64,000 bases of DNA from Clostridium algoriphilum. GTDB lineage: Bacteria > Bacillota > Clostridia > Clostridiales > Clostridiaceae. Each line of letters starts with the position of its first letter. Position 1 is the stretch's first letter. Under the pieces are notes generated by a model, which worked only from the letters and a program-made list of their open reading frames with translations, was not told the DNA's origin and did no database searches. Made by a program: the position numbers and the translations under genes. Of this stretch, positions 25,875 through 35,495 are shown piece after piece. The stretch is from positions 1 to 64,000 of the forward strand of contig NZ_JAIZZK010000010.1 of NCBI RefSeq assembly GCF_020443705.1. The letters are read 5' to 3'.

Positions 25875-27197
25875 CTATTTTTTTCTTCTATTAATATTTA
25901 CTGTTCTTTTACCTTCACGACAAGTTTGTGTCAAATGACGTTTTGCTGGGCATACATAAGAGCAACAAGCGCATTCTATACAATCCATACCATGATATTC
26001 TTCAAAAACATCATAATTACCTCTTAAAACTAAAGAGTTTAGTTTAGTAGGATTTAAGAACATAGGACAGACACTCATGCACTTTCCACATCTTATACAA
26101 CTAGATTCTTCTTCTAATTTAGCTTGATTTTTTGTTAAACAGAGTACTCCTGAAGTTCCTTTAATTACAGGAATGTCAAGGGAACTTAAAGTTGTTCCCA
26201 TTAAGGGACCACCAGAAATTACTTTCACAGGATCTTCCTTAAAGCCTCCAGCAGCCTCGATAACTTCTTTTATAGAAGTTCCAAACTTTACTCTTAGATT
26301 CATTGGTTCTTTAATTGCTTCTCCGGTTACGGTTAGTATTCTTTCTGTAAGTGGTCTACCATTTACTACAGCATTATAAATTTCGTAAGCAGAACTAAGA
26401 TTCTGAACTATACATCCAACATCCGCAGGAAGCTTACCGGAAGATACTTCTCTACCAGTAATTGCATAAATTAATTGTTTCTCTGCGCCTTGAGGGTATT
26501 TTGTAATTAATGGAGCAACTTGTACATTTTTTAAATTTTTGCAAGCCTTTTTCATGGCCTCAATTGCTTCAGGCTTATTATTTTCTATTCCAATATACCC
26601 TGATACACCTGGGAACATTTGAAGAATAATTTTTAAACCCTCGACTATTTCATTTGATTTTTCGAGCATCATTCTGTAATCACATGTTAAATATGGTTCA
26701 CACTCTGAAGCATTTATTATAATGCTGTCGATTGGTTTTTCAGCAGGTGGTGTAAGCTTAATATGAGTTGGAAAACCTGCTCCACCCATACCTACAATTC
26801 CGGCATCCTTAACGATAGAGACTAGTTCAGCCTTTGATAGCTTTTCATAGTCTTTATGCGGGGTCATAGCATGTAATTCTTCATAGGTGTTATCGTTTTC
26901 GACAATAATGGAGGTCACCATTGTTCCATTACTATGTAATCGTGGTGCTACATCAACTACAGTTCCAGATACGCTTGAATATATTGGTGCGGATACGAAA
27001 GCTTTTGATTCACCTATTTTTTGTCCAAGAAGAACTCTATCTCCTTTTTTTACTAATGGATCGCAAGGTGCTCCAATATGTTGTTGCATAGGAAATACTA
27101 AGTTGCCTTTTGGTAGCAAATCTTTAATTGCTTTGTGCATACTTAAGTCTTTTCTATCATTCGGGTGAATACCTTTTTTGAATGTCAAAAGTCCCAT
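25875..27197 (-). CDS. rnfC: Rnf complex subunit RnfC (NADH-binding)
   Basis: About 440 residues, the peripheral NADH:FMN module. It shows GGAGFPTHIKL and EPYLTCDYRMMLE of the FMN/NADH-binding part, a SLBB-like region, and two C-terminal ferredoxin clusters CIRCGKCMSVCP and CIECACCSYVCP. It oxidises NADH or reduces NAD with electrons from ferredoxin. The start is the ATG at 27197 (MGLLTFKKGIHPND) after AAGGAGG; the 14 codons upstream include that site. First gene of the operon, six bases before rnfD. Confidence 0.96.
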   Translation of the reverse strand: MGLLTFKKGIHPNDRKDLSMHKAIKDLLPKGNLVFPMQQHIGAPCDPLVKKGDRVLLGQKIGESKAFVSAPIYSSVSGTVVDVAPRLHSNGTMVTSIIVENDNTYEELHAMTPHKDYEKLSKAELVSIVKDAGIVGMGGAGFPTHIKLTPPAEKPIDSIIINASECEPYLTCDYRMMLEKSNEIVEGLKIILQMFPGVSGYIGIENNKPEAIEAMKKACKNLKNVQVAPLITKYPQGAEKQLIYAITGREVSSGKLPADVGCIVQNLSSAYEIYNAVVNGRPLTERILTVTGEAIKEPMNLRVKFGTSIKEVIEAAGGFKEDPVKVISGGPLMGTTLSSLDIPVIKGTSGVLCLTKNQAKLEEESSCIRCGKCMSVCPMFLNPTKLNSLVLRGNYDVFEEYHGMDCIECACCSYVCPAKRHLTQTCREGKRTVNINRRKK

Positions 27198-27560
27198 AAT
27201 AAACCTCCTTGTAGTTCTATTCGAAAGTAACAAATGCAATTGCTACTTATAGTGGTTCTATAAAGTAGGTACCAATACTTATTGCTGCCTACCTTACAAT
27301 ATTTTTAGTTAAAAATAAGGTTAAAATTATAATTTATTCTTAACTTTGTAAAGAAAAATATAAAACGCGTAAAAAACTTTTGCATAGTTGTATATAAAGT
27401 ATATAAAGTATATTATACTATCTATATTACACCTTTTTTGTTTATAATAGAATAGTTTTGAGAAATAAAATGACTTAAAAAAGAGCAAGATTATTTTGAC
27501 AATGTTTGTTGAACTAATCCATTTAGTTTAAATATATTACAATGAAAAACATTACATAAT
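27198..27560. other. Divergent intergenic region of rnfC and the yceG-like gene
   Basis: It holds a candidate rnf promoter on the minus strand: TTTACA (27347-27352) and TATAAT (27326-27331), but with only 15 bases between them. CTTTACAAAGTTAA (27340-27353) is shared with the amino acid transporter promoter. The rnf leader could fold (AGTAGG near 27265 with CCTACC near 27290). A short tandem GTATATAAA lies near 27390. No gene. Confidence 0.45.
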
Positions 27561-27562
27561 TA

Positions 27563-27571
27563 TGGTATAAT
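27563..27571 (+). promoter_or_regulatory. Extended -10 promoter of the yceG-telA unit
   Basis: TGGTATAAT (TATAAT at 27566-27571) without a good -35, about 60 bases before the first gene. The same nine bases form the apbE promoter at 19996. Confidence 0.6.
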
Positions 27572-27631
27572 TAGTGTGGATAAATAAACTATATTTACGA
27601 GAAAATACATTATTGAAGAGGTAAGGTGAAT

Positions 27632-29278
27632 ATGGAGAAGAATAATTTGAATAACTTGGAAATTCAAAGTGTGAATTTAGACATTAATGAAGATATCATA
27701 AGTAGTTTAAAAACAGATGTTTATAAAAGAAACAAATTCGAATATAATTCAAATATTGTTACAATTCCAAAGTATTTTTATAGGTTTATTGGTATAAAAA
27801 CTAATGAGAAAGACTATTATGAGAATCTATATAGTTTGGATAAAGAATTAAATAAAATGGGGTCCAGCTATAAAAGATTTAGTGAGGGATTAGATAAAGA
27901 TATAAGCATAAGACTTCAAAATAGATTAAATGATATTTGGATAAAAGTATTTAAAGAGGAAAGTTTGGATGTTTCCCTAATTATAAATTTAATAAGTGAT
28001 AATGGACTTTTTCCGGATTTATCTAACAAAGTAATGCTCCAGCAAATTAAAAATAATCTTAAGGGATTAATTGAATATTATATTAAAAGTAATGAATCAA
28101 TGGATAACAATAATATTAAACTTTTTATCAACTATATAATTCATTGGATAAATATTTATTCTAAAGAATTATTTGAAAGATTTGATTATAAGAAAACTAA
28201 TCCGAAAATAATTTTTTATGGTGAGATTACAAAAGCAGAAGTTTTTTATTTGATATTATTATCCACATTGGGTTGTGATGTTTTATATTTTAATCCGAAA
28301 AATTCAGGCTCTTTTTATGAAATTGATAAATATAATACTTTCTCTAAGGAAATTGTTTATAATTGTAATAATGAAATAAAACCTTTTCCTACTAATATGG
28401 AAGATAGAACTAAAACCACTGCGTATAATGCTAAGCAGGAGATTAACAAGACATTGTTCACAGACAATTCAGGATTTTACAGACCTTGGCAATTTGCAGA
28501 TTATCATGTAGAGGCTGTAACACTTAATACAACCTATGAAGAAATATATATTTGGATAAAGCAAAAAGCATATATAAGGGAAGGGTTTAGTGTTAAAGAT
28601 TCAACTGTAGTTATACCAAACATGTTCTCTAAGATTTGTGGCACACATGAGGATATAAATTCTTACTTTAAGGAAATTAATGAGGTAGTTACTCAAAAAT
28701 TTACTAAATTTTATATTGATCTACCGATTATGAATGCGATGCATTTGGAATATGGTAAATTTGATCAAATATATCCAAGTAATGTCTTTTCACAATTTAA
28801 TATGGATAAGTTGATTAATTCATCTTGGTGGAAATACAAAGAATTAAGAACTGGACTTCAAAAAACTATGGCGGAAAAGATCAAGGACTTATGCCTTAAT
28901 CCTGTAAGTATAAACGTTGAAAATGAAGATTTAAGGGATTTACAAGTTGATATTTTTTCAGTCTTAATAAATTTAGATACGACACTACTTGAATTATTAC
29001 AAGCATATGATTACCCGGAAGAAGTTCCTAAAATTGTAGTTTATAATAATGAAGAAAATGGAAATCTATCTTTTGAAGATTGTATAATGCTTGCCTTTAT
29101 GAATTCAATGGGAATAGATATAATTATTTATAATCCTTCGGGATATAATGATATAGAGAATTTTATATATTCAGAGCGATATGACATTCATAGATTAGAA
29201 GATGTCAGTTTTAAATTACACTTTAAAAAATATGTGGAGAAGAAAAAAGGTTTTTTTGAAAGTTTGTTTGGAAATTAA
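27632..29278 (+). CDS. YceG-like protein (tellurite/stress 'biosynthetic module' family)
   Basis: About 548 residues, soluble. Length, FTDNSGFYRPWQFADYHVEAV and position before telA match the YceG family (PF14266), assigned by memory. B. subtilis YceG sits with TelA-type YceH in a stress operon; the biochemical role is unknown. The protein appears internally duplicated: PKIIFYGE...LGCDVLYFNP (about 190-223) and PKIVVYNN...MGIDIIIYNP (about 465-502) are alike, and each is preceded by a Tyr/Trp-rich FYRF or FYRPWQF segment. The ATG at 27632 is preferred over GTG at 27626, since AGAGGTAAGG fits it better. Two-gene unit with telA. Confidence 0.78.
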   Translation: MEKNNLNNLEIQSVNLDINEDIISSLKTDVYKRNKFEYNSNIVTIPKYFYRFIGIKTNEKDYYENLYSLDKELNKMGSSYKRFSEGLDKDISIRLQNRLNDIWIKVFKEESLDVSLIINLISDNGLFPDLSNKVMLQQIKNNLKGLIEYYIKSNESMDNNNIKLFINYIIHWINIYSKELFERFDYKKTNPKIIFYGEITKAEVFYLILLSTLGCDVLYFNPKNSGSFYEIDKYNTFSKEIVYNCNNEIKPFPTNMEDRTKTTAYNAKQEINKTLFTDNSGFYRPWQFADYHVEAVTLNTTYEEIYIWIKQKAYIREGFSVKDSTVVIPNMFSKICGTHEDINSYFKEINEVVTQKFTKFYIDLPIMNAMHLEYGKFDQIYPSNVFSQFNMDKLINSSWWKYKELRTGLQKTMAEKIKDLCLNPVSINVENEDLRDLQVDIFSVLINLDTTLLELLQAYDYPEEVPKIVVYNNEENGNLSFEDCIMLAFMNSMGIDIIIYNPSGYNDIENFIYSERYDIHRLEDVSFKLHFKKYVEKKKGFFESLFGN

Positions 29279-29354
29279 CAGTTAAGATATATCTTTATAC
29301 AAACCCACAAGGTATTAAAAATAAGTTATAAGATAATTAAGAGGAGTGAAAAAC

Positions 29355-30455
29355 ATGGAAAAAAATAATCAAATACTTAAAATTGAAGATGAAAACATTG
29401 AAGAAAAAAATATAGAGCAAAAGGCACTAAGCATAAATGAGCAGCTTAAATCTTCACCTCAAGTAGTTCAAATTGCATCCAACATAAATATAAAAGATGC
29501 AAATGCCGTATTAGAATTTGGAAATGAACCAGCGGCACAAATATCTAAGTTCGCTGATCAAATACTAAATTCTATTAAAACAAATAGCATTGAAAATTCT
29601 GGTGTTATGATTAAAGAACTTACAAGTATAATGAAAAAATTTGATAAGCAAGATTTTGAAGAAGAGAAAACTGGTTTCTTTGCAAAATTGTTTAGTAAGC
29701 CAAGCCAAGCAATTGACAAAATGCTTGGTAAATATAAAACAATTGGAGGAGAAATTGATAAAATATATACTCAGCTTAGTGTTTATAAAGCAGAAATAAA
29801 TAAATCTAACTTACTGCTTGAAAATCTGTATAATCAAAATTTCGAGTATTATGGAGAATTAGAAAAATACATTGCTGCAGGCAATATGGTTGCTCAGAAA
29901 TATGAGAGTCAAGATATTCCTAAACTTGAGGCCATAGCTGCGAATGGAGAACAAATAAATATTATAAATCTTGAGAATGCCAAAGAAACTGTAGAAATGC
30001 TAAAACAGAGAATATATGATTTGGAAATGGCTAAGATGGTATCACTACAAACAGCACCTCAAATTAAGATGATACAAAGGGGAAATTACAAGTTGATATC
30101 TAAAGTGCATTCTGCTTTTATAATAACTATACCCGTATTTAAAAATGGAATAATTCAAGCTATTGCTTTAAAAAAGCAAAAGTTAGTATCAGATTCTCTA
30201 TCAGAACTCGATAGGACTACTAATGAATTATTAATGAAAAACGCTGAAAATATAAGAAGTCAAAGTGTGGACATAGCAAAACTAGCTGGAGGAACAAGCG
30301 TAAAAATTGAAACTCTTGAGAAAACTTGGAATACTATTATGCAAGGAATAGAGGAAACAAAAAACATTGAAGACGAGAATAAAAGATTAAGAGAAGCTGG
30401 AATAATTAAATTACATGACATGACAGATAAACTAAAACAAAAATCACTAGGTTAA
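29355..30455 (+). CDS. telA: TelA/YceH family toxic anion resistance protein
   Basis: About 366 residues, mostly long helices with coiled-coil character. QTAPQIKMIQRGNYKLISKVHSAFIITIPVFKNGIIQAI and the TGFFAKLFSKPSQAIDKMLGKYKTIGGEIDKI region are typical of TelA (PF05816). Members confer resistance to tellurite or membrane-active compounds in some species; the mechanism is not known. The ATG at 29355 follows GAGGAG by eight bases, and the earlier GTG lies within it. There is no terD, terC or phosphoribosyl gene beside this pair, unlike the larger Ter-type operons. Confidence 0.88.
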   Translation: MEKNNQILKIEDENIEEKNIEQKALSINEQLKSSPQVVQIASNINIKDANAVLEFGNEPAAQISKFADQILNSIKTNSIENSGVMIKELTSIMKKFDKQDFEEEKTGFFAKLFSKPSQAIDKMLGKYKTIGGEIDKIYTQLSVYKAEINKSNLLLENLYNQNFEYYGELEKYIAAGNMVAQKYESQDIPKLEAIAANGEQINIINLENAKETVEMLKQRIYDLEMAKMVSLQTAPQIKMIQRGNYKLISKVHSAFIITIPVFKNGIIQAIALKKQKLVSDSLSELDRTTNELLMKNAENIRSQSVDIAKLAGGTSVKIETLEKTWNTIMQGIEETKNIEDENKRLREAGIIKLHDMTDKLKQKSLG

Positions 30456-30481
30456 TAATTTTATGAATAGTAGGCATGAAT

Positions 30482-30545
30482 AAAAACAAAGGGAATGCAC
30501 GTGGATTTGTTTAAATAAATCCGCGTGCATTCCCTTTGTTTTTAC
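30482..30545. terminator. Bidirectional terminator after telA
   Basis: About 27 bp of nearly perfect stem (30482-30508 with 30517-30543, one G-T pair) with A and T runs at the ends. It serves telA and the convergent symporter gene. Confidence 0.92.
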
Positions 30546-30588
30546 TATATTGAGAAGTTAGTTTATTATCAGAAATTTGGTTTAATAT

Positions 30589-31887
30589 CTATGTTTCTTT
30601 GGTGATTGCAGCTTTCTTAACATAAGTTGATTCTTTACTGTGAAATACATCAGTATCTATTTCGTTTTCTCCAGTTGCCACAATCATTGTAACAACTGCA
30701 TCACCAGTTATGTTTACAACGGTACGACACATATCAAGAATTCTATCAACTCCTATAATAAGAGCTATTCCTTCAATTGGTAGTCCTACTGACTCAAGTA
30801 CCATAGCAAGAGTAATCATACCAACCCCTGGAACACCCGCAGTACCAATAGATGCTAAGGTAGCAGTAAATATTACAGTGAGTATTTGGGTGAATGATAG
30901 ATTTGTATTATAAAGTTGAGATATAAAAATTGTTGCAACCCCTTGCATTATGGCTGTTCCATCCATATTTACTGTTGCACCTAGTGGTAATGTAAATCCT
31001 AAAATGCTTTTTTTAACTCCAAAGTCCTTTTCAACAACCTCCATGTTAACGGGAAGGGTGGCGTTAGAACTTGAAGTACTAAAGGCTATAGACATCACTG
31101 GCCAAAATTTCTTGTAAAAAGTAATAGGATTTAATTTTGTAAAACCATATAAAAATAGGGTATAAACAAATATCAAATGAACAGCTAAAGCTATTAAAAT
31201 AGTTATCATATAAAGACCTAAATTAACAAGGGAACTTAGACCAAGGGTAGCTAGTACTTTAGTTATTAAGCAAAATACCCCAAGTGGAGCGCATAGCATA
31301 ATGTAATCAATTATTTTTATTATGGCATCATTAAGGGCATCAAATAGGCCCAATATTATCTTAGATTTTTCTTTATCGATACTAAGTATAGCAACGCCAA
31401 GTAGCAAACTAAATACGATAACTTGAAGCATATTCCCATCAACCATCGCTTTGAGTGGATTAGTAGGAACCATATCTATAATCATGTCCATAATTGGAAC
31501 TGCTTCTTTTACCTTAAATGTAAGATTTCCAGTAGCTAATGAACTATTAGAACCTGGATTTATTAGAAGAGCTAGAGAAATACCTATTGTAATAGCAAGC
31601 GCTGTTGTAATAAGGTATAAACCAATAGTTTTTCCACCAACACGTCCTAATTTTTTTATATCCCCCATTTGCGCAACACCGTTTACTAAGGATACAAAAA
31701 CCATTGGTACTACAAGCATTTTAATTGCATTTATAAACATTGTTCCAATAGGAGCTAATGCATAAGTTTCGAGGGGCTTGTACAAACTTTGAGGTAGAAT
31801 ATTAATTTCAGCATTAAATAGTAATCCAATAATCATTCCTACAAACATTGCAAGAAGAATTTTCGTTGATAAATTAAATTTTTTCAT
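30589..31887 (-). CDS. Dicarboxylate/amino acid:cation symporter (DAACS/GltP family)
   Basis: A 432-residue membrane transporter with the eight-helix, two-hairpin pattern of the glutamate transporter family. Family marks are the serine-rich hairpin AFSTSSSNATLPVNME, the NMDGTAIMQGVATIFISQ Na+-site motif and PGVGMITLAMVLESVGLP. VDRILDMCRTVVNITGDAV near residue 380 carries the residues that bind the substrate. It takes up acidic or small neutral amino acids or C4-dicarboxylates with Na+ or H+. The Arg in CRT suggests an acidic substrate. Single gene. Confidence 0.92.
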   Translation of the reverse strand: MKKFNLSTKILLAMFVGMIIGLLFNAEINILPQSLYKPLETYALAPIGTMFINAIKMLVVPMVFVSLVNGVAQMGDIKKLGRVGGKTIGLYLITTALAITIGISLALLINPGSNSSLATGNLTFKVKEAVPIMDMIIDMVPTNPLKAMVDGNMLQVIVFSLLLGVAILSIDKEKSKIILGLFDALNDAIIKIIDYIMLCAPLGVFCLITKVLATLGLSSLVNLGLYMITILIALAVHLIFVYTLFLYGFTKLNPITFYKKFWPVMSIAFSTSSSNATLPVNMEVVEKDFGVKKSILGFTLPLGATVNMDGTAIMQGVATIFISQLYNTNLSFTQILTVIFTATLASIGTAGVPGVGMITLAMVLESVGLPIEGIALIIGVDRILDMCRTVVNITGDAVVTMIVATGENEIDTDVFHSKESTYVKKAAITKET

Positions 31888-32096
31888 AGGGACTCCCTTC
31901 TTCTGTTATTTAGACATCTAATATAAAGAAATTAGGTACAGATGCCATGAATATTTTCAAAATGTCTGAAAAATATTAAAAAATATTGCCAATATACACA
32001 TATGCTAGTTTATCAGAAATTTAATTGCAAAGCAATAAAAATATACAGAAAAATGAAGGAATTGGTAAATGAAAAATCATAGTGGGGCTTTTATTA

Positions 32097-32125
32097 TTGA
32101 ATAAAAAAATAAAATGAGATATAAT
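32097..32125 (+). promoter_or_regulatory. Sigma-A promoter of rarA
   Basis: TTGAAT (32097-32102) and TATAAT (32120-32125) are 17 bases apart, 35 bases before rarA. Confidence 0.75.
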
Positions 32126-32160
32126 AAGGTAAACAAAATGAAAGATTTAAAGGTGATTAT

Positions 32161-33483
32161 ATGGACATGTTCGAATTACAAGCACAAAAAAATTTACTGA
32201 AAGATGCACCTCTCGCTGAAAGACAAAAACCTGGCAGTTTAGAAGACTATGTAGGGCAAGAGCATATTTTAGGAAAAGGTAAACTTTTATGGAGAGCCAT
32301 AAAGGCTGATAAGATAACTTCATTACTACTTTATGGTCCACCAGGTACAGGAAAAACAAGCTTGGCTAAAGTTATTGCAAATTCTACAAAATCTAATTTC
32401 GTTAGGCTTAATGCAGTAACAGATGGGCTTAAGGAGTTAAGGGAAGTAGTGGCTACAGCAAAAAACAATTTAGGTATGTACAATACTAAAACAATATTAT
32501 TTATAGATGAAATTCATAGATTTAACAAAGCTCAACAGGATGCTTTATTACCTTTTGTTGAGAAGGGGATATTAATTTTAATTGGGGCAACCACAGAAAA
32601 TCCATATTTTGAAATAAATAATGCATTAATATCTAGGTCTATGTTATTTAAATTAGAACCATTAAAGGAAGAACATATTGAAATGATTATAACAAGGGCT
32701 ATTGAAGATAAAGAGGCAGGTTTTGGTAAGACTAATATTTGCATGAAGAAAGAAGCTATAAGTTATATTGCAAATATGGCAAATGGGGATGCAAGGCGTG
32801 CGCTTAATGCCTTAGAGTTATCTGTACTTACTACGGATAGAGATGAGGATGGCAAGATTAATATAACACTTGAAGTAGCAGAGGATTGCCTACAAAAAAA
32901 ACATATAAAATATGATAAGAACAGAGACGAACATTATGATGTAATTTCCGCTTTTATTAAAAGTATGAGAGGCTCCGACCCGGACGCTACAGTGCATTAC
33001 CTCGCTAGGATGATATATGCTGGAGAAGATCCTAAATTTATTGCAAGGAGAATTGTAATTGCTGCATCTGAGGACGTGGGGAATGCAGATCCTCTTGCGT
33101 TAATTGTAGCAAATAATGCGGCGGAGGCAGTTCGTTTTGTAGGAATGCCAGAGGCAAGAATTATATTAGCATCAGCTGCAATTTATATAGCTTCGGCGCC
33201 TAAAAGTAATGCTTCTTACATGGCTATTAATAATGCACTTAAAGATATTGAGGAAAAAAATATTGGGAATGTACCACCTCATTTAAGGGACCAAAATTAT
33301 AGTGGTGCAAAAAAAGTAGGGTATGTAGAATATTTGTATCCACACTCTTATGAAGGAAATTATGTAGCTCAGCAATATTTGCCCGATGAATTACTAGGAA
33401 CGAACTACTATGATGTTTCTGAGAATGGGTATGAAAAAAAAATTAAAGAACGACTAAATAAGTTAAAAAGTAGAGAAAAATAA
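32161..33483 (+). CDS. rarA: Replication-associated recombination protein A (AAA+ ATPase)
   Basis: A 440-residue RarA/MgsA protein, a clamp-loader-like AAA+ ATPase acting at stalled replication forks. Marks are RQKPGSLEDYVGQEHILG, Walker A GPPGTGKTS (59-67), Walker B ILFIDEIHRFNKAQQDALLP, sensor GATTENPYFEIN and arginine finger SRSMLF. The C-terminal tetramerisation region (DEHYDVISAFIKSMRGSDPDAT, YLYPHSYEGNYV) is complete. Monocistronic, with its own promoter. Confidence 0.95.
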   Translation: MDMFELQAQKNLLKDAPLAERQKPGSLEDYVGQEHILGKGKLLWRAIKADKITSLLLYGPPGTGKTSLAKVIANSTKSNFVRLNAVTDGLKELREVVATAKNNLGMYNTKTILFIDEIHRFNKAQQDALLPFVEKGILILIGATTENPYFEINNALISRSMLFKLEPLKEEHIEMIITRAIEDKEAGFGKTNICMKKEAISYIANMANGDARRALNALELSVLTTDRDEDGKINITLEVAEDCLQKKHIKYDKNRDEHYDVISAFIKSMRGSDPDATVHYLARMIYAGEDPKFIARRIVIAASEDVGNADPLALIVANNAAEAVRFVGMPEARIILASAAIYIASAPKSNASYMAINNALKDIEEKNIGNVPPHLRDQNYSGAKKVGYVEYLYPHSYEGNYVAQQYLPDELLGTNYYDVSENGYEKKIKERLNKLKSREK

Positions 33484-33515
33484 TGTATCTAACTAATTAT
33501 TATAGAAAGAATCCT

Positions 33516-33568
33516 AAAGAAAAAGTAGACAATATAAACCTAGTTTATATTGTCTACTTTTTCTTTAA
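33516..33568. terminator. Bidirectional terminator between rarA and pepF
   Basis: A perfect 24-bp stem (33516-33539 with 33543-33566) with a three-base loop; the arms contain A- and T-rich ends that work in both directions. Confidence 0.92.
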
Positions 33569-33570
33569 TA

Positions 33571-35337
33571 TTACATATTAACAAAGTTCTCTATATCTTG
33601 TGATATAAGATTTAGAGAACTTCTCCAAAAATCAATAGAATGAATGTCTACATCCATCATTTTTGCAACATCTACTAAATTGTTTTTTCCGGTAGACGAA
33701 AGCAAGGCATCATAATCAGTTACAAATGAGTCACCCATTTTTAGATATTTTGCATATAATCCTTTAGAAAACAATAAACCAAAAGCATAAGGAAAATTAT
33801 AAAAGTTACTAGCGGCATCATAATAATGAGGTTTGCAAATCCACATACATGAATGTAGAAAATTATGATCTAGACCTCTGCCATAGGCTTTTTTCTGAGA
33901 TCCTATCATGATTTCTTTTAATTCACTTACAGAAAGAGAACTATCGTCGCGTTGTTTAAAGATTTCAGTTTCAAATATATAACGGCTCAAAATATCTACA
34001 ATAACTTGAGCATTGCTAGATATATCATTTTCTAATATAACAATTGCTTCTTCTTTAGTAGCATTAGCTAGTGCTGCATTACTTATTATTGTTTCACAAA
34101 AGATAGACGCAGTTTCTGCAATAGGCATAGGATAATCACTATTTAATGCAGATTCGTCTGATAAACATAAACCATGATATCCATGACCTAGTTCGTGAGC
34201 AAGAGTTGAAACATCATTAAAACTACCTGTGAAGTTAGATAGAATTCTGCTTTCTTTAATGCTATGAAGGTTAGCACAAAAAGCACCACCTAATTTACCC
34301 TCTCTAGGCTGGGAGTCAATCCAGTTATGAGAAAAAGCATTATCAGCATAGTTTGCAAGCTTATTACTAAAGGTAGCAAAATTTTTAACTACAAACTCTC
34401 TTGCCTCATCGATAGAAAAGCTCATATTTACTTTTCCGATTGGTGCAAATAATTCATAAAAAGGAAGACCTTCAGAATAGCCTAATAGTTCAGCTTTTTT
34501 TCTGTAGTATTTTTCAAAAACTGGGAGGCTTTCCATCATAGCAAGGAGCATAACATCTAAAGTTTCTTTATCCATCCTTGAATTTAAAAGAGCATTATGG
34601 AGCGGAGATTCATATCCACGAGCCTTACTTAGAGTAATAACTTCTCCTTTAATACCATTAAGTGCAGCAGCGGAGGACTCAGCAATAATATCATAAGATT
34701 TAAGTTCAGCTTCATATGCATTTTTGCGTATATTGTTATCTTTATCATAGGCCATATTTCTAACCATAGATAGTGGAAGTTTCTTAACAGAACCGTCTAC
34801 AGTAATATCAACAAGTAAAGTTGATGTAAGTATGTTTTGAAGTTTAGACCAGGCATTAGACCCACTATTTTTCATTTTAGCCATAAGCTCTTCCTCGGTG
34901 TCACTAAGCAAATATTTTGCATTATTAGCTAAGTCAATTAAATAATAACTGTGTGACTTTAGAAGGGGAGAACTTTCTATTATAATTTCTAAGTTTTCTA
35001 TTGAGTTTAGCCATTTCGCAAAAATAGTAGAGGGTTTAGCTAATGCAGATAGTTGTGATGCCATTTTTTCGGATATTTTGCTCGCCTGAATATTTTTGGT
35101 ATCTACACTTAAGCATAATTCTGCATAATTATAAAGCTTATTTACAAGGTCACTAAATTTGTTCTCAAAAGTAATGTACTCTTCAATTTTTTCTTTAGTG
35201 TTATTAGAAGTGTTACAATTTTGATGTGTCCACTCGCTTATATGTTCTATAGACTTTTTAAAACAAATCATATCTTCTTTACATTCTTTGCTGTTAAAGG
35301 ATGTGTAGAGCTCATTTAAACTCCATTTCATATCCAT
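33571..35337 (-). CDS. pepF: Oligoendopeptidase F (M3 metallopeptidase)
   Basis: A 588-residue cytoplasmic zinc peptidase that cuts oligopeptides. The zinc motif HELGH lies at 381-385 (LAHELGHGYHGLCL), and the third ligand Glu is in MPIAETASIFCETI some 28 residues later. The helical N-terminal half and AYGRGLDHNFLHSCMWICKPHYY near the C terminus agree with the PepF/oligoendopeptidase branch. GGAGG lies seven bases before the ATG. Single gene. Confidence 0.93.
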   Translation of the reverse strand: MDMKWSLNELYTSFNSKECKEDMICFKKSIEHISEWTHQNCNTSNNTKEKIEEYITFENKFSDLVNKLYNYAELCLSVDTKNIQASKISEKMASQLSALAKPSTIFAKWLNSIENLEIIIESSPLLKSHSYYLIDLANNAKYLLSDTEEELMAKMKNSGSNAWSKLQNILTSTLLVDITVDGSVKKLPLSMVRNMAYDKDNNIRKNAYEAELKSYDIIAESSAAALNGIKGEVITLSKARGYESPLHNALLNSRMDKETLDVMLLAMMESLPVFEKYYRKKAELLGYSEGLPFYELFAPIGKVNMSFSIDEAREFVVKNFATFSNKLANYADNAFSHNWIDSQPREGKLGGAFCANLHSIKESRILSNFTGSFNDVSTLAHELGHGYHGLCLSDESALNSDYPMPIAETASIFCETIISNAALANATKEEAIVILENDISSNAQVIVDILSRYIFETEIFKQRDDSSLSVSELKEIMIGSQKKAYGRGLDHNFLHSCMWICKPHYYDAASNFYNFPYAFGLLFSKGLYAKYLKMGDSFVTDYDALLSSTGKNNLVDVAKMMDVDIHSIDFWRSSLNLISQDIENFVNM

Positions 35338-35451
35338 ATTAATGCCTCCATTTACAAAATATTATATATTGAATATATTATACCACACCATTTCAAATAA
35401 AATACATTATAATAATGGAACTTAATATCTTTATAATGTGAAAATAGGGTA

Positions 35452-35479
35452 TAAAAAAAAGTAGGAGATTACTCCTACT
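35452..35479 (-). terminator. Terminator of the YtxH/YtxG-like unit
   Basis: AGTAGGAG (35460-35467) pairs with CTCCTACT (35472-35479) around a four-base loop. On the minus strand a run of eight T follows. Confidence 0.88.
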
Positions 35480-35495
35480 ACTTAAGGAAAATTTC

